Shown: positions 1 through 12,028 of the stretch, piece by piece
How positions within the stretch are numbered: the stretch's first letter is position 1
Layout of the letters: each line of letters opens with the position of its first letter
Assembly: GCF_001704415.2 (NCBI RefSeq)
Contig: NC_030827.1
Coordinates: 41,854,271 to 41,918,270 of the forward strand
Direction: 5' to 3'
DNA length: 64,000 nucleotides
Source of the DNA: Capra hircus
Lineage: Eukaryota > Chordata > Mammalia > Artiodactyla > Bovidae
The notes under the pieces: model-generated
What the model was told of the DNA's origin: nothing
The model's database searches: none
What the model saw: the letters and a program-made list of their open reading frames with translations, nothing else
Program-made: the position numbers and the translations under genes

Positions 1-1060
1 GGTCCCCAATTTCCAGGGAGCAGTCCCCCATGCCTCTGTGCACAATTAGCCACCTCCTTCTGCCAAAAGGAAGAAAGATCTGGCTTGCTGTCACCACGCA
101 TATCCACCCCTCCTCCACCCAACCTGGGGACTGCCAGAACCAGGTGGAGGTGGGAAGGGGTAGTGCCAGTGTGAGCCTCCGTCCCTCTACTGGTTCAGCC
201 CAGCCCGGGACTCCCAGCTACTGGAAGGCAGGCGATCCTGACATCAGTCTTCCCTGGGCCAAAGGTGACAGGCATTCTTAGGAAGCTTCCACTGTCTACT
301 TTTGGCCAAGATGCTTTCCTGCCTACCTGGACAGCAGTGACAGGTGAGCACAGCAAACCAAGAGCCATGAGTCCCCTTTTCTGGCCTGCATGTGGCAGCT
401 GCCAGCACCTGGGGAGGTGTCAGAGTAGAACTGAGGGGCTGCCTTCTTGAGGATCGACTCTGATGGGAATATTAGAGCAAGCAGGCCCAGGGAGGGAGGT
501 GTGTTCAGAGACTCTTCAGGTGTGAAAGCTCTGTAGTCAGAGGGTCAGAGGGAGCTTGGTGGGAGGAGAGCTGAGTTCAAAACCAGGAGAGGCTGGACTG
601 CCTCTGGGCAGAGAGGGCAGGCGAGGGCAGAGAAGCAGGGAAGAGAGTGCCTGAGGTGAAAGGCCCAGGGGAGCAGGCACTAGAAGGTGGGAGCAAGATA
701 AGACCTGGGCCAGGCCAGATGGTTCAGCAAACCAAAACCACAAACCCTGGGCACACAACAGAGTTTCTTCTTCTTTGTCGGAGCCTCTGAGGAATTCTGC
801 TAGGTGTGGGCAACTCCTCAGAGGCCCCCTAAAAACAAAGAACTCCACAGACCTTCCAAGCTCAGAACAAGGGCTTGTTATGAACAGCCTTGGCCAAGGT
901 GCCAGCCAGCGCGGCACACGACTGTGGGAGGTTTTGACTGTCCCAAACACGAGGCCCTTGCCCTGACACTTGATTCTGACTGCTGGAAACAGGGTCCTCT
1001 CATACTGCTCAGGGGACTGGGGGGCAGTGTATCTTTCCTGTGAGGTAGACACACAAGGAC
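1..1060. other. unclassified, moderately GC-rich stretch
   Basis: No repeat family or gene is recognised. Several overlapping open frames exist on both strands, including 171 codons on the minus strand at 537-1052. They show no domain, no conserved motif and no splice context that I can support. Confidence 0.4.
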
Positions 1061-1065
1061 AAGGG

Positions 1066-1253
1066 ACTTAACTGGCAGGCCAGTAGCTAGGACTCTGCAC
1101 TCCCAGTGCAAGGGGCTCGGGTTCGATCCCAGGTCAGGGAGCTGGGTCCTTCATGCTGAAGCTGAGAGTTCTCATACCATGGCTAAAGATCCCACACGCT
1201 GCAACTAGAACCTGGTTCAGCTAAATAAGTAAATAATTAAATTTAAAAAAAAG
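1066..1253 (+). mobile_element. CHR-type tRNA-derived SINE
   Basis: A degraded copy with the pol III B-box-like ggttcgatccc near 1120, the CHR body (gatcccacacgctgcaacta) and an A-rich tail from about 1222. It is diverged, so old within the ruminant set. Confidence 0.7.
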
Positions 1254-1872
1254 ATTTCCAAGGACGATTCTAGCACCTGGGGTGTCCGCATGCCTCCACA
1301 GAGCATGGCCCACTATGCCATGGGAACCTTCCCCACAGCAACTCCTGTCAAGACCCAGGTGTGCAGCACTATGGCAGTTTACTCTCAGTCTCCTCAAGAT
1401 AACCTTTGAGCTTCCATGTGCCTGAGTTTTAGGAGAGCTTCCTAGAGAAAGAGAGAGATGTTGGACATCCCTAGGCTCGTGGCCTCCTAGAGCAGTTACA
1501 CAAGTAGGCAAGAACAGCTGCTGGGGCTAACATTGTAGTGGCCACGTGCTACAGCCGTGTCTCACTTGGCGACGTCATGACGCCCTGGGCGGTCTGTCTG
1601 TTCTTGGAGCTGTGGGCTTTGCAATGTGCAGTGACACTGCTTTTCATGAGCTATTCCCACGGTGCATCATACATGGGCCAAAGGTGTGGGCTGAGGCTTA
1701 CGCTTTTTCTAGTAATTAAAAATCAAGGCTCCCTACAGGAAAACTGCTGACACAGAAATTACAATGAGCACAGTGAGAAAATTTTTTTAAAAAGCATAAT
1801 TTCTCTCTCCATTTGTCCATTTCCTCACAGTCCTTCCAAGAGCTTTCCATGCAAGAGTTGTGTTGAGGAGTG

Positions 1873-1888
1873 AAAAAAAAAAAAAAAA
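1873..1888 (+). repeat. poly(A) run, 16 bases
   Basis: An uninterrupted run of A. There is no recognisable retroposon body directly upstream. Confidence 0.9.
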
Positions 1889-1997
1889 CATTTTAAAAAG
1901 GAAGGGAACCAGTGTGGAAATGCCCAAGTCAATTATGCCAGTAGTAACTGCTAAGACTTGTTGCAACCTGAAGATACAAGTTGGGATGCCTCAATAA

Positions 1998-2152
1998 CTG
2001 AAATAATTTTTAAAATCTTTATTGAATTTATCACAGTATAGCTTCTGTTTCATATTCTGTGTGTGTGAGATCGTAGCTCCCTGACCAGGGATCAAACCAC
2101 TGCACTGGAAAGTGAAGTTCTAACCACTGGATTGGCAGGAAAGTCCCCTAAA
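1998..2152 (-). mobile_element. CHR-type SINE, inverted
   Basis: In inverted order the AT-rich tail side is followed by ccctgaccagggatcaaacc (reverse complement of the B box region) and ends at ggcaggaaagtcccc, the usual inverted 5' end. Confidence 0.75.
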
Positions 2153-2410
2153 ATAATATTTAAAAAGGAGTATCTATACTGCATAATAGTGGGGAGGGAA
2201 TATCGTCTTGAAGCTACAGAAAGACTTCTCAGTGCTCTCCTGGCATCTTGGAATGTGGTCTGTGTTTCAACTTTTCTTCCACGGTTATTTCCTACTTTTA
2301 CAGAGGGAAGCTGGGCATCGGTACAGGCACGTTGTATCAAGTTGACATGACAGTTACTGAACTAAGACTAGGTAACATGCAGAGCAGCAAGTCAAAGAGT
2401 GAAGTCTGGA

Positions 2411-2535
2411 GACTTCCTTGGGGGGTCCAGTGGTTAAGACTCTGCATTTCACTGCAGGGGGCACGGGTTCAAACCCTGGTCAGGGAGCTAAGATTCTGCA
2501 TGCCGTGTGGCACAGCCGAAAATGAAAGAGAAATC
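2411..2535 (+). mobile_element. CHR-type SINE
   Basis: It starts gacttccttggggggtccag and shows ggttcaaaccctggtcaggg (B box) and the short CHR tail ending in an A-rich gaaaatgaaag. Confidence 0.8.
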
Positions 2536-2726
2536 TGGTGTGATGGAGGATGAGACAGTCTTCCTGCTGCCATGGTTCTTTTTCTGAAGGAGACGTTCCC
2601 TGATGGGCCAGGCTGGCTTAAATAGGTCCTATAGACACTGTCTCAGCCCCAGGGGCGAGTTCTCCCATAAGATAGGGTGAGGTCTAACTCCCAGGCCCTG
2701 TCTCTGTCTCTCCCAGGCCCTCCTTT

Positions 2727-2755
2727 TCTCTCTCTCTCTCTCACACACACACACA
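2727..2755 (+). repeat. (TC)n-(CA)n dinucleotide tract
   Basis: Eight TC units run into seven CA units. It is likely length-polymorphic. Confidence 0.9.
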
Positions 2756-3399
2756 TACTGTCACTGTAAATCAAGTAACTTCTTGGCGAGGCTGAGCTCT
2801 CACATCTCATATTTGCAATGAGACCCTTGGGACTGACTAAACAAAGCCAAACTTCTGAATGAATAAAAACTTACTCAGTGGATGGCCTTCATTTTCCACA
2901 TGGCTGGCAGTACTTGGGCTGTGATTAGAGAAGTTGAAATTACTCTCCAGTAAAATCAGAAAACAACTCTCTTTCCTTCCCATTTTTGTGAGAAATGAGC
3001 CTCCTGAGCTGGCAAAAGCAGGCCAATCAACAGAGTGTTACCAGCTGAAGATGGAAGTTGTCACCTGCACCAGTAGATGAGCCGAGTACCTGGGCCAGTT
3101 CTCTCTTTTTTCCCCCGGTGACATTTCAGGGTCTTTAGCCAAATATCTGTGGGGTGCCTCATATGTGCCAGGCTCTAACTAGGGGGCATACTAAGAAGAC
3201 CCTCAGTTCTGATTCTGCAGCAGGATAAGGAATAGCCTCATCTGCACAAGTGGGACTCTTCCTTACCAAAGGGTGGCCCTGTTGGTTGCCAAGGTGGCCA
3301 CAGACCAAGTACAGAGCCAGTCATGCCACCTGACGTGCCCACCACGAAGTCTTTGCTCACAACTGTAGAACAAGGTAGAACTCCTGAGAGCTGAGGGAT

Positions 3400-3505
3400 C
3401 TGGGCATGTCCTCAGCCCCTCACTGACTGTGTGGTCATGAGCAAACCCCTCAACCTCCCTGAGTCATGGGTTCTTCACTATAAAAAGAGGGTAAAAGCTA
3501 TCCTG
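3400..3505 (+). repeat. MIR fragment
   Basis: It resembles the MIR core: a gctgtgtgacc-like start, then caaacccctcaacctccctg and a cttcactataaaa-like segment. It is diverged, as expected for this old SINE. A short inverted MIR or L2-like piece (atgtgccaggctct) lies at about 3160-3180. Confidence 0.6.
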
Positions 3506-3556
3506 AGTCCCATACTGGGATAGTGTGTGGAAAAATATTTTTAAAATTGTAAGCTT

Positions 3557-3712
3557 TGTGGGTCAGGAAGATCCCCTGGAGGAAGAAATGGCAACCCACC
3601 CCAGTACTCAGCCTGGAGAATCCCATGGACAGAGGAGCCTGGCAGGCTACAGTCCATGGGGTCGCAAAGAGCTGGACATGACTGAAGCAACTGAGCAAGC
3701 ACGTATGACTAT
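3557..3712 (+). mobile_element. Bov-tA SINE, 5'-truncated
   Basis: It begins gggtcaggaagatcccctgg, lacking the tRNA-like head. It continues with the BovA body (ggcaacccaccccagtactc, then ggacagaggagcctggcagg) to ctggacatgactgaagcaac. Confidence 0.85.
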
Positions 3713-3869
3713 ACAGATTAAATAAATCTGGATTCATCACTTGAATAGATCCTGTCCTTTAATACATATCTGGTCTGTGACAAGGGCTTTTCATTATATT
3801 TCCAAAAAGAGAAATACCACGGACAGAGGGAGCCTCGTTATAAAGGATTTTTTACTTTATTTGCTTGTT

Positions 3870-4510
3870 TCTGTTTTTAAACGGGAGGATAATGGCTTTC
3901 CAATGCGTTATTGGTTTCTGCTGTACAACAATGTGAATCAGCTATAGATATACATATACCCCCTCCCCTTCAGTCTCCCTCCCACCCACTCCATCCCGCC
4001 CCTCTAGGTCATCACAGAGCGCTGAGCTGAGCTCTTTATGCTATATAGCAGCTTCCCACTAGCTGTCTGGTTTACACATGGTGGTGTATTTATGTCAATG
4101 CTATTCTGTCGGTTCATCCCACCTGCTCCTTCCCCAACTGTGTCCACAAGCCTGTTCTCTGCATCTGCGTCTCTATTTCTGTCCTGCAAATAGGTACCAT
4201 TTTTCTTGATTTCATATATATGTGTTAATATACAGTATTTGTTTTTCTCTTTCTGACTTACTTTACTCAGGATGACAATCTCTAAGTCCATCCACATCTA
4301 TAAAAATGGCCCAATTTTGTTCTTTCCTATGGTGGCATAATCATCCTTTGTATGTATATATATACCACATCTTCTTTCTCTGTTCATCTGTTGATAGACA
4401 TCCAGATTGCTTCTATGTCCTGGCTATTTGTAAACAGTGTTGCAATGAATATTGGGGTGCATGTGTCTTTTTGAAGTATGGTTTTCTCAGGGTAGTTACA
4501 AAGATTTTGA
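3870..4510 (-). mobile_element. L1 3' end, inverted
   Basis: The plus strand shows the reverse complement of a ruminant L1 3' region: gctgtacaacaatgtgaatc, the cccctcccc-rich 3' UTR, cagatgaacagag-type and tccattcat-type ORF2 end signatures (gttcatctgttgatagacat) and gcaatgaatattggggtgca. Confidence 0.8.
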
Positions 4511-6189
4511 ATACTCTTTTACTTGCCCCTCTATTAACCTAAATGGGGTCACCCTGTCTGTCACAGATAGCAAGGTGAGTGCAGATCTTCGTGTTCATTT
4601 TTGCCTGACTGGCAGAGATCTGACATTATGGAATGAGTTACTACAGCTTCTTACATTTCTTTTTATTAGCCACAAATATGGGGGGCCCAGCCCAAAGCCC
4701 TAAGATTACATGTTTTCAGCTCTTCCAGAATTTTATCTTGTTTGGCTTTACTTTTTGTATTTAGGTGCAACTTAACAGTGTTACATAATGGGACAAGGCG
4801 GGGAGGGGCATAGCTCAAAAGAAAGGTAATTTATTATTTAATAAAACAAGCTGACCACAATCTTCTATGAGATCTAACATGCAAGCACAACTGCAGACAC
4901 CATGAGTGATTTCTTAGCAATCAGACCATCATTTATACATCCAAACAAATGTATGGATATTGAATGAATATTCTACAAATATCTGAAGGAAAAAATTTAA
5001 TGTTGTTTTTATTATGTTCTGAAGAGGAATCATCCAAGAAGACTATTTCAAGTTTGAGTTGGCCAGTTTGAAAGTATAAATTTGAGTGTGGCTATTAAAA
5101 TCCAGTGCCTTACTTTATACTTCCACCTCAGGCACAGCTCTATCTTTTGGTAATGCAGCAAGGTAAATACCTCAAATATTCCAATTGGTATAGTTACTGC
5201 ACCAGCCAATCAGAACAGACCGAGGTTAAAGGCAGTACCAGAGCATGCTGGCTGACTACTAAGCAGTGAAATAGATCAAAGGACTCATACACCTTGAGTA
5301 GTTTGGGATATTAATACCCTAGTACTACAGGTGGAGGACAGTTCTACCTGAGAACTCTTGATCTTAGGCAGGGTATAAATCTAGATGAAATGGGAGCAGG
5401 GACAAGATCACAAACAGTTTCAGCAGGACTTCTTGCCTTCTATCCAGAGAAAAATTAATCCAAGGACTTACAGTCTTTTCAAATATTAAAGATTCGTGTA
5501 AGCTTATTACCCCACTATAGCGATACTTCGCAGTTAGGGATGATGGCCCAGCTTTTAGTAATGTCAATACAAAGATGTCTGTTCATTTATGACCAGGTCT
5601 GCCTAACATACAAAAGGTCACAAAGCAACGTAGCCAAAGCCGAGGTTTTGCTTCTATTTCTTGAAGTATTTGTGTAAATTTCATTTGATGGATCTATTGC
5701 ATTTTGTGCTCTTCTAGATCACAGCTTCTCATGATAACCAGTCAGCTCCACCCTTGCTATTTTGAAAGGCTAGTCTATGAACTATTCCCAACACTGAGCT
5801 GGGGTGGTACTTTGCCATGTGCTACTCCACACAGCCTACTGCAACCAGTCTAAATATAGACCCACCTCTTTAGTGTTTCATATTCAGACATATCTAGGTA
5901 TTAAGATTGATTTCCCATCCACTACTTAGTTCTTTCTCAGCTTCATTTCAGCTCTTTTCCTCAGGTGGTTTCAGTCTGGGAGTAGGAAGTTTAGGGGCCT
6001 ATTTCAACACAGGATGATGACCAAGATTAAAACAATAATATTACAGCCTTGGATCTAGCAACACAGCAACATTTTCTTTATCCTTACTGTTCTTCATCTT
6101 TTTTATAAAGTCAACACCAAGTAAGAAAGGACTTATTATCCACAGTCCCTAAACAACCTCCTCTTATATGTATATATGTCATTCCCCCA
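4511..6189. other. unclassified region between L1 and BovB
   Basis: About 1.7 kb with no family recognised by eye and no open frame above about 70 codons. Minus-strand AATAAA hexamers occur near its left end (about 4829-4834). One speculative reading is a retrocopied 3' UTR on the minus strand. Confidence 0.35.
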
Positions 6190-6897
6190 ATTTTATATTT
6201 CTGTTATTGCATTCTAGGAATCAGTGAACTAAAATGGACCAGAATGGGCAAATTGAATTCAGATGACCATTATATCTACTACTGTGGGCCAGAATTCCTT
6301 AGAAGAAATGCAGTAGCCCTCATAGTCAATAATGCAGTACTTGGGTGCAATCTCAAAATGACAGAATGATCTCTGTTCATTTTCAAGGTCAACCATTCAA
6401 TATCACAGTAATCTAAGTCTATGTCCTAACCACTAATGCCAAAGAAGCTGAAGCTGAACAGTTCTATGAAGACCTACAAGACTTTTCAGAACTAAAACCC
6501 CCAAAGATGTCCTTTTCATTATAGGGGACTGGAATGCAAAAGTAGGAAGTCAAGAAACACCTGGAATAAAAGGCAAATTTGGCCTTGAAGTACAGAATGA
6601 AGCAGGGCAAAGACTAATAGAGTTTTGCCAAGAGAATGCACTGGTTAGCAAACACCCTCTTCTAACAACACAAGAGAAGACTCTACACATGGACATCACC
6701 AGATGATCAACACCGAAATCAGATTTATTATATTCTTTGCAGCCAAAGATGGAGAAGCTCTATACAGTCAGCAAAAACAAGACTGGGAGCTGGCTGTGGC
6801 TCAGATCATGAACTCCTTATTGCCAAATTCAGACTTAAATTGAAGAAAGTAGGGAAAACTGCTAAGGTGAAGAAAGTAAGGAAAGTAGGAAAGCCTA

Positions 6898-7656
6898 GTG
6901 GTTTTTTCATTCATACCTGAATGCTATGACCTAAATCAAATCCCTTACGATTATATAGTGAAAGTGACAAACAGATTCAAGGGATTAGATCTGATACATA
7001 GAGTGTCTGAAGAACTATGGATGGAGGTTTTTGACACTGCACAGGACTCAGTGATCAAGACCATCCCCAAGAAAATGAAATGCAAAAAGGCAAAACGGGT
7101 GTCTGGGGAGGGCTTACAAACAGCTGAGAAAAGAAGAGAAGCTAAAGGCGAAGGAGAAAAGGAAAGATATACCCATTTGAATGCAGAGTTCCAAATAATA
7201 GTAAGGAGAGATAAGAAAGCCTTCCTCAGTGATCACTGGAAAGAAATAGAGGAAAATAATAGAATGGAAAAGACTAGAGATCTCTTCAAGAAAATTAGAG
7301 ATACCAAGGCAAAATTTCATGCAAAGATGGGCACAATAAAGGAAAGAAATGGTATGGACCTAACAGAAGCAGAAGACATTAAGAAGAGGTGGCAAGAATA
7401 CACAGAAGAACTATATAAAAAAGATCTTCATGGCCCAGATAACCATGCTGGTGTGATCACTCACCTAGAGCCAGGCATCCTGGAGTGCAAAGTCAAGTGG
7501 GCCTTACGAAGCATCACTACGAACAAAGCTAGTGGAGGTGATGGAATTCCAGTTGAGCTATTTCAAATCCTAAAAGATGATGCTGTTAAAGTGCTGTACT
7601 CAATATGCCAACAAATTTGGAAAAGTCAGCAGTGGCCACAGGACTGGAAAAGGTGA
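6898..7656 (+). pseudogene. BovB ORF remnant: endonuclease end to RT start
   Basis: A 252-codon open stretch inside the decayed BovB. It carries the conserved RTE linker (RRDKKAFLSDHWKEIEENNR, then MEKTRDLFKKIRD, EDIKKRWQEYTEELY) and the start of the RT palm region (KASGGDGIPVELFQ). It ends at a stop where the consensus continues (RTGKR-like WPQDWKR). The next RT segments (FIDYAKAFD-like at about 7905, YADD-like at about 8212) survive in other frames, with His replacing Tyr in the FIDHVKAFD form. Confidence 0.85.
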
Positions 7657-8348
7657 GTTTTCATTCCAATCCTAAAGGAGGGCAATGCCAGAAAATGTTC
7701 AAACTATCACATAATTGCACTCATTTCACATGCTAGCAAAGTAATGCTCAGAATTCTCCAAGCTAGTCTTCAACATACGTGAACTGAGAACCTTCAGATG
7801 TTCAAGCTGGGTTTAGAAAAGGCAGAGGAACCAGAAATCAAATTTCCAACATCCGATGGATCATAGAAAAATCAAGAGAATTCCAGAAAAACATCTACTT
7901 CTGCTTCATTGACCATGTTAAAGCCTTTGACTGTGTGGATCACAATAAACTGTGGAAAATTCTTCAAGAGATGAGAATACCATACCACCTTGCCTGCCTC
8001 CTGAGAAACCGGTATGCAGGTTAAGAAGCAACCATTAGAACTGTACATGGAACAACAGACTGATTCCAAATTGGGAAAGGAGTACATCAAGGATGTATAC
8101 TGTCACCTTGTTTATTTAACTTATATGCAGAGTATATCATGCAAAAGTCCAGGCTGGATGAAGCACAAGCTGGAATCAAGATTGTCAGGAGAAATGTCAA
8201 TCACCTCAGATACGCAGATGATACCATCCTTATGGCAGAAAGCGAAGAGGAACTAAAGAGCCACTTGACGAAATTGAAAAAGGAGAGTGAAAAAGCTGGC
8301 TTAAAACTCAACATTCAAAAAACTAAGATCATGGCATCTGATCCCATT

Positions 8349-9101
8349 CAGTTTAGTTCAGTTCAGTTCAGTTCATTTCAGTTCAGTTGCTTAGTCGTGT
8401 CCAACTCTCTGCGATCCCATGAATCGCAGCACGCCAGGCCTCCCTGTCCATCACCAACTCCCGGAGTCCATTCAGACTTGTGTCCATCAAGTCCGTGATG
8501 CCATCCAGCCATCTCATCCTCGGTCGTCCCCTTCTCCTCCTGCCCCCAATCCCTCCCAGCATCACAGTCTTTTCCAATGAGTCAACTCTTCACACGAGGT
8601 GGCCAAAGTACTGGAGTTTCAGCCTTAGCATCATTCCTTCCAAAGAAATCCCAGGATTGATCTCCTTCAGAATGGACTGGTTGGATCTCCTTGCAGTCCA
8701 AGGGACTCTCAGGAGTCTTCTCCAACACCACAATTCAAAAGCATCAATTCTTCGGTGCTCAGCCTTCTTCACAGTCCAACTCTCACATCCATACATGACC
8801 ACAGGAAAAACCATAGGCTTGACTAGACGGACATTAGTTGGCAAAGTAATGTCTCTGCTTTTGAATATGCTATCTAGTTGGTCATAACTTTTCTTCCAAG
8901 GACTAAGCGTCTTTTAATTTCATGGCTGCAATCACCATCTGCAGTGATTTTGAAGCCCCCCAAAATAAAGTCTGACACTGTTTCTACTGTTTCCCCATCT
9001 ATTTCCCATGAAGTGATGGGACCAGATGCCATGATCTTCGTTTTCTGAATGGTGAGCTTTAAGCCAACTTTTTCGTTCTCCTCTTTCACTTTCATCAAGA
9101 G
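8349..9101 (-). mobile_element. BovB 3' fragment nested in BovB, inverted
   Basis: The plus strand begins with ttcagttcagttcagttcat (inverted BovB tail) and runs to ttcactttcatcaaga. This is a 5'-truncated BovB of about 750 bp in the opposite orientation to its host. It is bracketed by gatcccatt at 8340-8348 and 9102-9110, a 9-bp target duplication. It is closer to the BovB consensus than the host, so younger. Confidence 0.93.
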
Positions 9102-9774
9102 GATCCCATTGCTTCATGGCAAATAGATGGAGAAACAATGGAAACTGTGACAGACTTTATTTTCTTGGATTCCAAAATCACTTCAGATGGTAACTGCAGC
9201 CATGAAATTAAACAATGCTTGCTCCTTGGAAGAAAAGTTATGACATACCTAGACAGCATATTAAAAAGCAGAGACTTTAATTCGCCAACAAAGGTCTGTA
9301 TAGTCAAAGCTATGGTTTTTCCAGTAATTATGTATGGATGTGAGAGTTGGACCACAAAGAAGGCTTAGTGCCCAAGAATTCATGCTTTTAAACTATGGTG
9401 TTGGAGAAGACTCTGGACTGCAAGGAGATCAAACCAGTCAATCCTAAAGGAAATCAATCCTGAATTTTCATTGGAAGGACTGATGTTGAAGCTGAAGCTC
9501 CAATACTTGGGCTACCTGATGAGAAGAGCTGACTTATTAGAAAAGATCCTGATGCTGGGAAAGATTGAAGGTGGGAGGAGAAGGGGACGACAGAGGACAA
9601 GATGGTTGGATGGCATCACTGAGTCAATGGATGTGAATTTGAGCAATCTCTGGGAGATGGTGAAGGATAGGGAAGCCTGGCATGCTGTAGTCCATGGGGT
9701 CGCAAAGAGTTGGACAACAGTGAGTGACTGAACACAACAACATCACATGATTATTTGTTTACTCATAGAATTTC

Positions 9775-9870
9775 CCTTCTAGAATATGAGTTCCTCAAGA
9801 GTAAGTTCTGTGTTTTATCGATATTTTGTCCCTACCACCTAGCCCAGCCTGGCCTGTCTTTCATATGGAT
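9775..9870 (+). repeat. probable L2 3'-end fragment
   Basis: It resembles the L2 3' region (tatgagttcctcaagagtaa, then tccctaccacctagcccag). The match is loose. Confidence 0.4.
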
Positions 9871-10380
9871 TATAAATATAGACATGTGTGTGAGAGAGAG
9901 GGAGTAAGTGACTCCAGCCACTCATTGATGCTGAACCAATAGGCCTGGCTGCCATTTTCATAAAGGAGGTGGTTCATGCTATGAGGTAAGATTAGATAAC
10001 CAGGGTTTGCAGTCCTGAAAGGAGGACCAGCAGCCAAATTCCCAGAATTAAGTCCCTTAGTCATGACTCCTTAATACTATCAGAGATATGTAACCATTAC
10101 CAAGATAAGGGCTCAAGTATTTACTGCATTCCAGAAGCAGCTCTAGCCTTTATTATCATTATCCTAAGAGCCACACGGAGACTATAAAATACCCAATCAG
10201 ATTTATGCTACAGACAAAAAATAAGTTAACATGTTGGACCATTTTAAAATCCAATCCATATGTCCCTGAGGAATTCATTAACTGTTCATGATTAGAGACT
10301 TCTAGGCACCAAGCCATTCCACCCTCTGAATGGCCACAGTTACTCCCATCTTGCATCCAGTAATTATTTATCACTAAGCT

Positions 10381-10602
10381 CGGGCTTCCCTGGTGGCTTA
10401 GACGGTAAAGAGTCTGCCTGCAATACAGGAGACCTGGGCTCGATCCTGGGTCAGGAAGATCCCCTGGAGAAGGGAATGGCAATCCATTCCAGTATTCTTA
10501 CCTGGAGAATTCTGCGGACAGAGGATCCTGGCAAGATACAGTCCATGGGGTCACAAAGAGTTGGACATGACTGAGCAACCAACACTTTTACTTTTCACTT
10601 TC
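10381..10602 (+). mobile_element. Bov-tA SINE
   Basis: A near-complete copy: head gggcttccctggtggcttag, B box gggctcgatcctgg, body to ggggtcacaaagagttggac, and ending in the cttttcactttca tail. Confidence 0.92.
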
Positions 10603-11494
10603 AAGGTTGGTCATACCTTAACATTATCCAACAATGCTTTCTCTACGTTATTTTATGATTTTTGTACCTAAACATATGTTTCTTTATTCAGGATGTTCTG
10701 ATTCTCAAGAGTCCCAGTTTCTGTACAAATTTAAAAGTTTGTATTTAACTCCAAGGCCTGAAAGCCCTTGACTTTAGGGTTCTTTCTCTCTTGTCTATCC
10801 CTCTGGATTTTTATCCTACTGCATGCTGTTTGAATAGGAGTGAGAAGCATGCACTGACTGCGGTGGAGTGACTGTGTAGAATGTTGTTCTGATGTCACAC
10901 CACTGGGCAGAGTGTCACATCTCCACCTAGTACAGTCAGAGCAAAACCCATCACCAGACATCTACAATTTTCAGCAAAGAGAAACTGCTCTGCTGTTAGC
11001 CATCGCTGCCTTTATCTTCTTTTTAAATCATTAAGCTCCATTACATATTCCAAAACACATGTCTCAACCTAATGAAAGATATTGCATTCAAACAGGGAGC
11101 ACCCAAGAATTAAAAGGGGAAAATAGACTGAAAACTAAAGGTGATATTTATACCTGAGAATAGAGTTCTTGGAAGCTGCCCAAGCCAATTTTTTAACCTT
11201 GCTCCATTCCATGAATAATTTAAAGACACAAAGAGTGCTTGGCAGGTAGAAGGCACTGAATAAATATTTGTCCAATGATTGCATTGAATACTTCTGCACT
11301 TAAAAATATCTCCAATATCTACTAATTAATTTGCATTAGGTTAAGCATCACTCTTTTTCAGGGCATAGATCTATGTGGACAATTTTGAAAATTTTTTCTG
11401 TGCTAACAACTACTACCCCCTAGAAATATCAGAATTCCACATGAATGGCTTAAAAAGTCTACAAAGCTCTCTTGATTTTCATATATACTCTCTC
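10603..11494. other. unique or unrecognised DNA
   Basis: Nothing supported, apart from a short MIR or L2-like end (ggcactgaataaatatttgt) near 11250-11275. Confidence 0.4.
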
Positions 11495-11700
11495 TACTTG
11501 GGCTGTCCAATAGAAGTTCCTGCAACGTTGAGAATTTCCTCTATCTGTACTGTCCGAGGAGTCATAAGCCACATGTGGCTACTTAGCACTTGAAATGTGG
11601 TTAGTGCGTCTAAGGATGACCTGAGTTTTACATTTTTCAAGATTTTACTTTGAATTTAAGTAGCTGCACATGGCTAGTGGTTACTGTATTAGAATGCAGA
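11495..11700. repeat. hAT-type MER element (MER3-like)
   Basis: It shows ggctgtccaatagaagttcc near its left end and the internal pair ccacatgtggctacttagca and gcacatggctagtggttact, which are mirror-related, as in short hAT-derived elements. A second, poorer copy lies at 44005-44160. The exact family name is not certain. Confidence 0.55.
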
Positions 11701-11883
11701 GCTTTCTAAAAAGATCAGGAAGACAAAAAATCTGAAACATGGGAGACTCGTTTAAAAAAAGTATTTCTGTAAGTCTTCACTATGTTTGCTCTCCATGGGG
11801 ACAGTTTGTTCATTTCTCTTCTGACTCCCTTTATCGTGATCGATTTTTAATTTCGTAGTTTTAAAGACGGTAAACCATTCTTT

Positions 11884-12028
11884 GCTCTGGTGGTTCTTAA
11901 ACTTGGCTGGACATCGGCGTCACCCCTAGAGATCTGTTTCAGCCAGTTTGGGGAGGAGACCGGGCATCTGTGTTTTTTAAGCTCCACAGATGATTCTGAT
12001 CTGCAGCCAGGCTTGGGAACGACGATTT
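11884..12028 (+). repeat. MER5A-like hAT-Charlie fragment
   Basis: It starts ctggtggttcttaaacttgg and ends ggcttgggaacgac, close to the terminal inverted repeats of MER5A (cagtggttctcaaacttggc). The spacing of about 145 bp fits a somewhat shortened copy. Confidence 0.7.

Larger units (their letters stand above)
6190..9745 (+). mobile_element. BovB (RTE) LINE, long decayed copy, interrupted
   Basis: This is the longest BovB here. It starts in the endonuclease-coding part (tgcattctaggaatcagtga, near 6210), runs through the linker and reverse transcriptase, and ends with the 3' module ggggtcgcaaagagttggac and gactgaac near 9735. It lacks the 5' end, and its frame is broken by many stops and indels, so it is immobile. 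It is split at 8348/9102 by an inverted BovB. Confidence 0.93.

Noticed and set aside
537..1052. 171-codon minus-strand frame in the GC-richer first kilobase
   Set aside because: Biased Leu/Pro/Ser composition, no domain or splice context, and overlapping frames of similar length on the other strand. GC-rich DNA gives such frames by chance.
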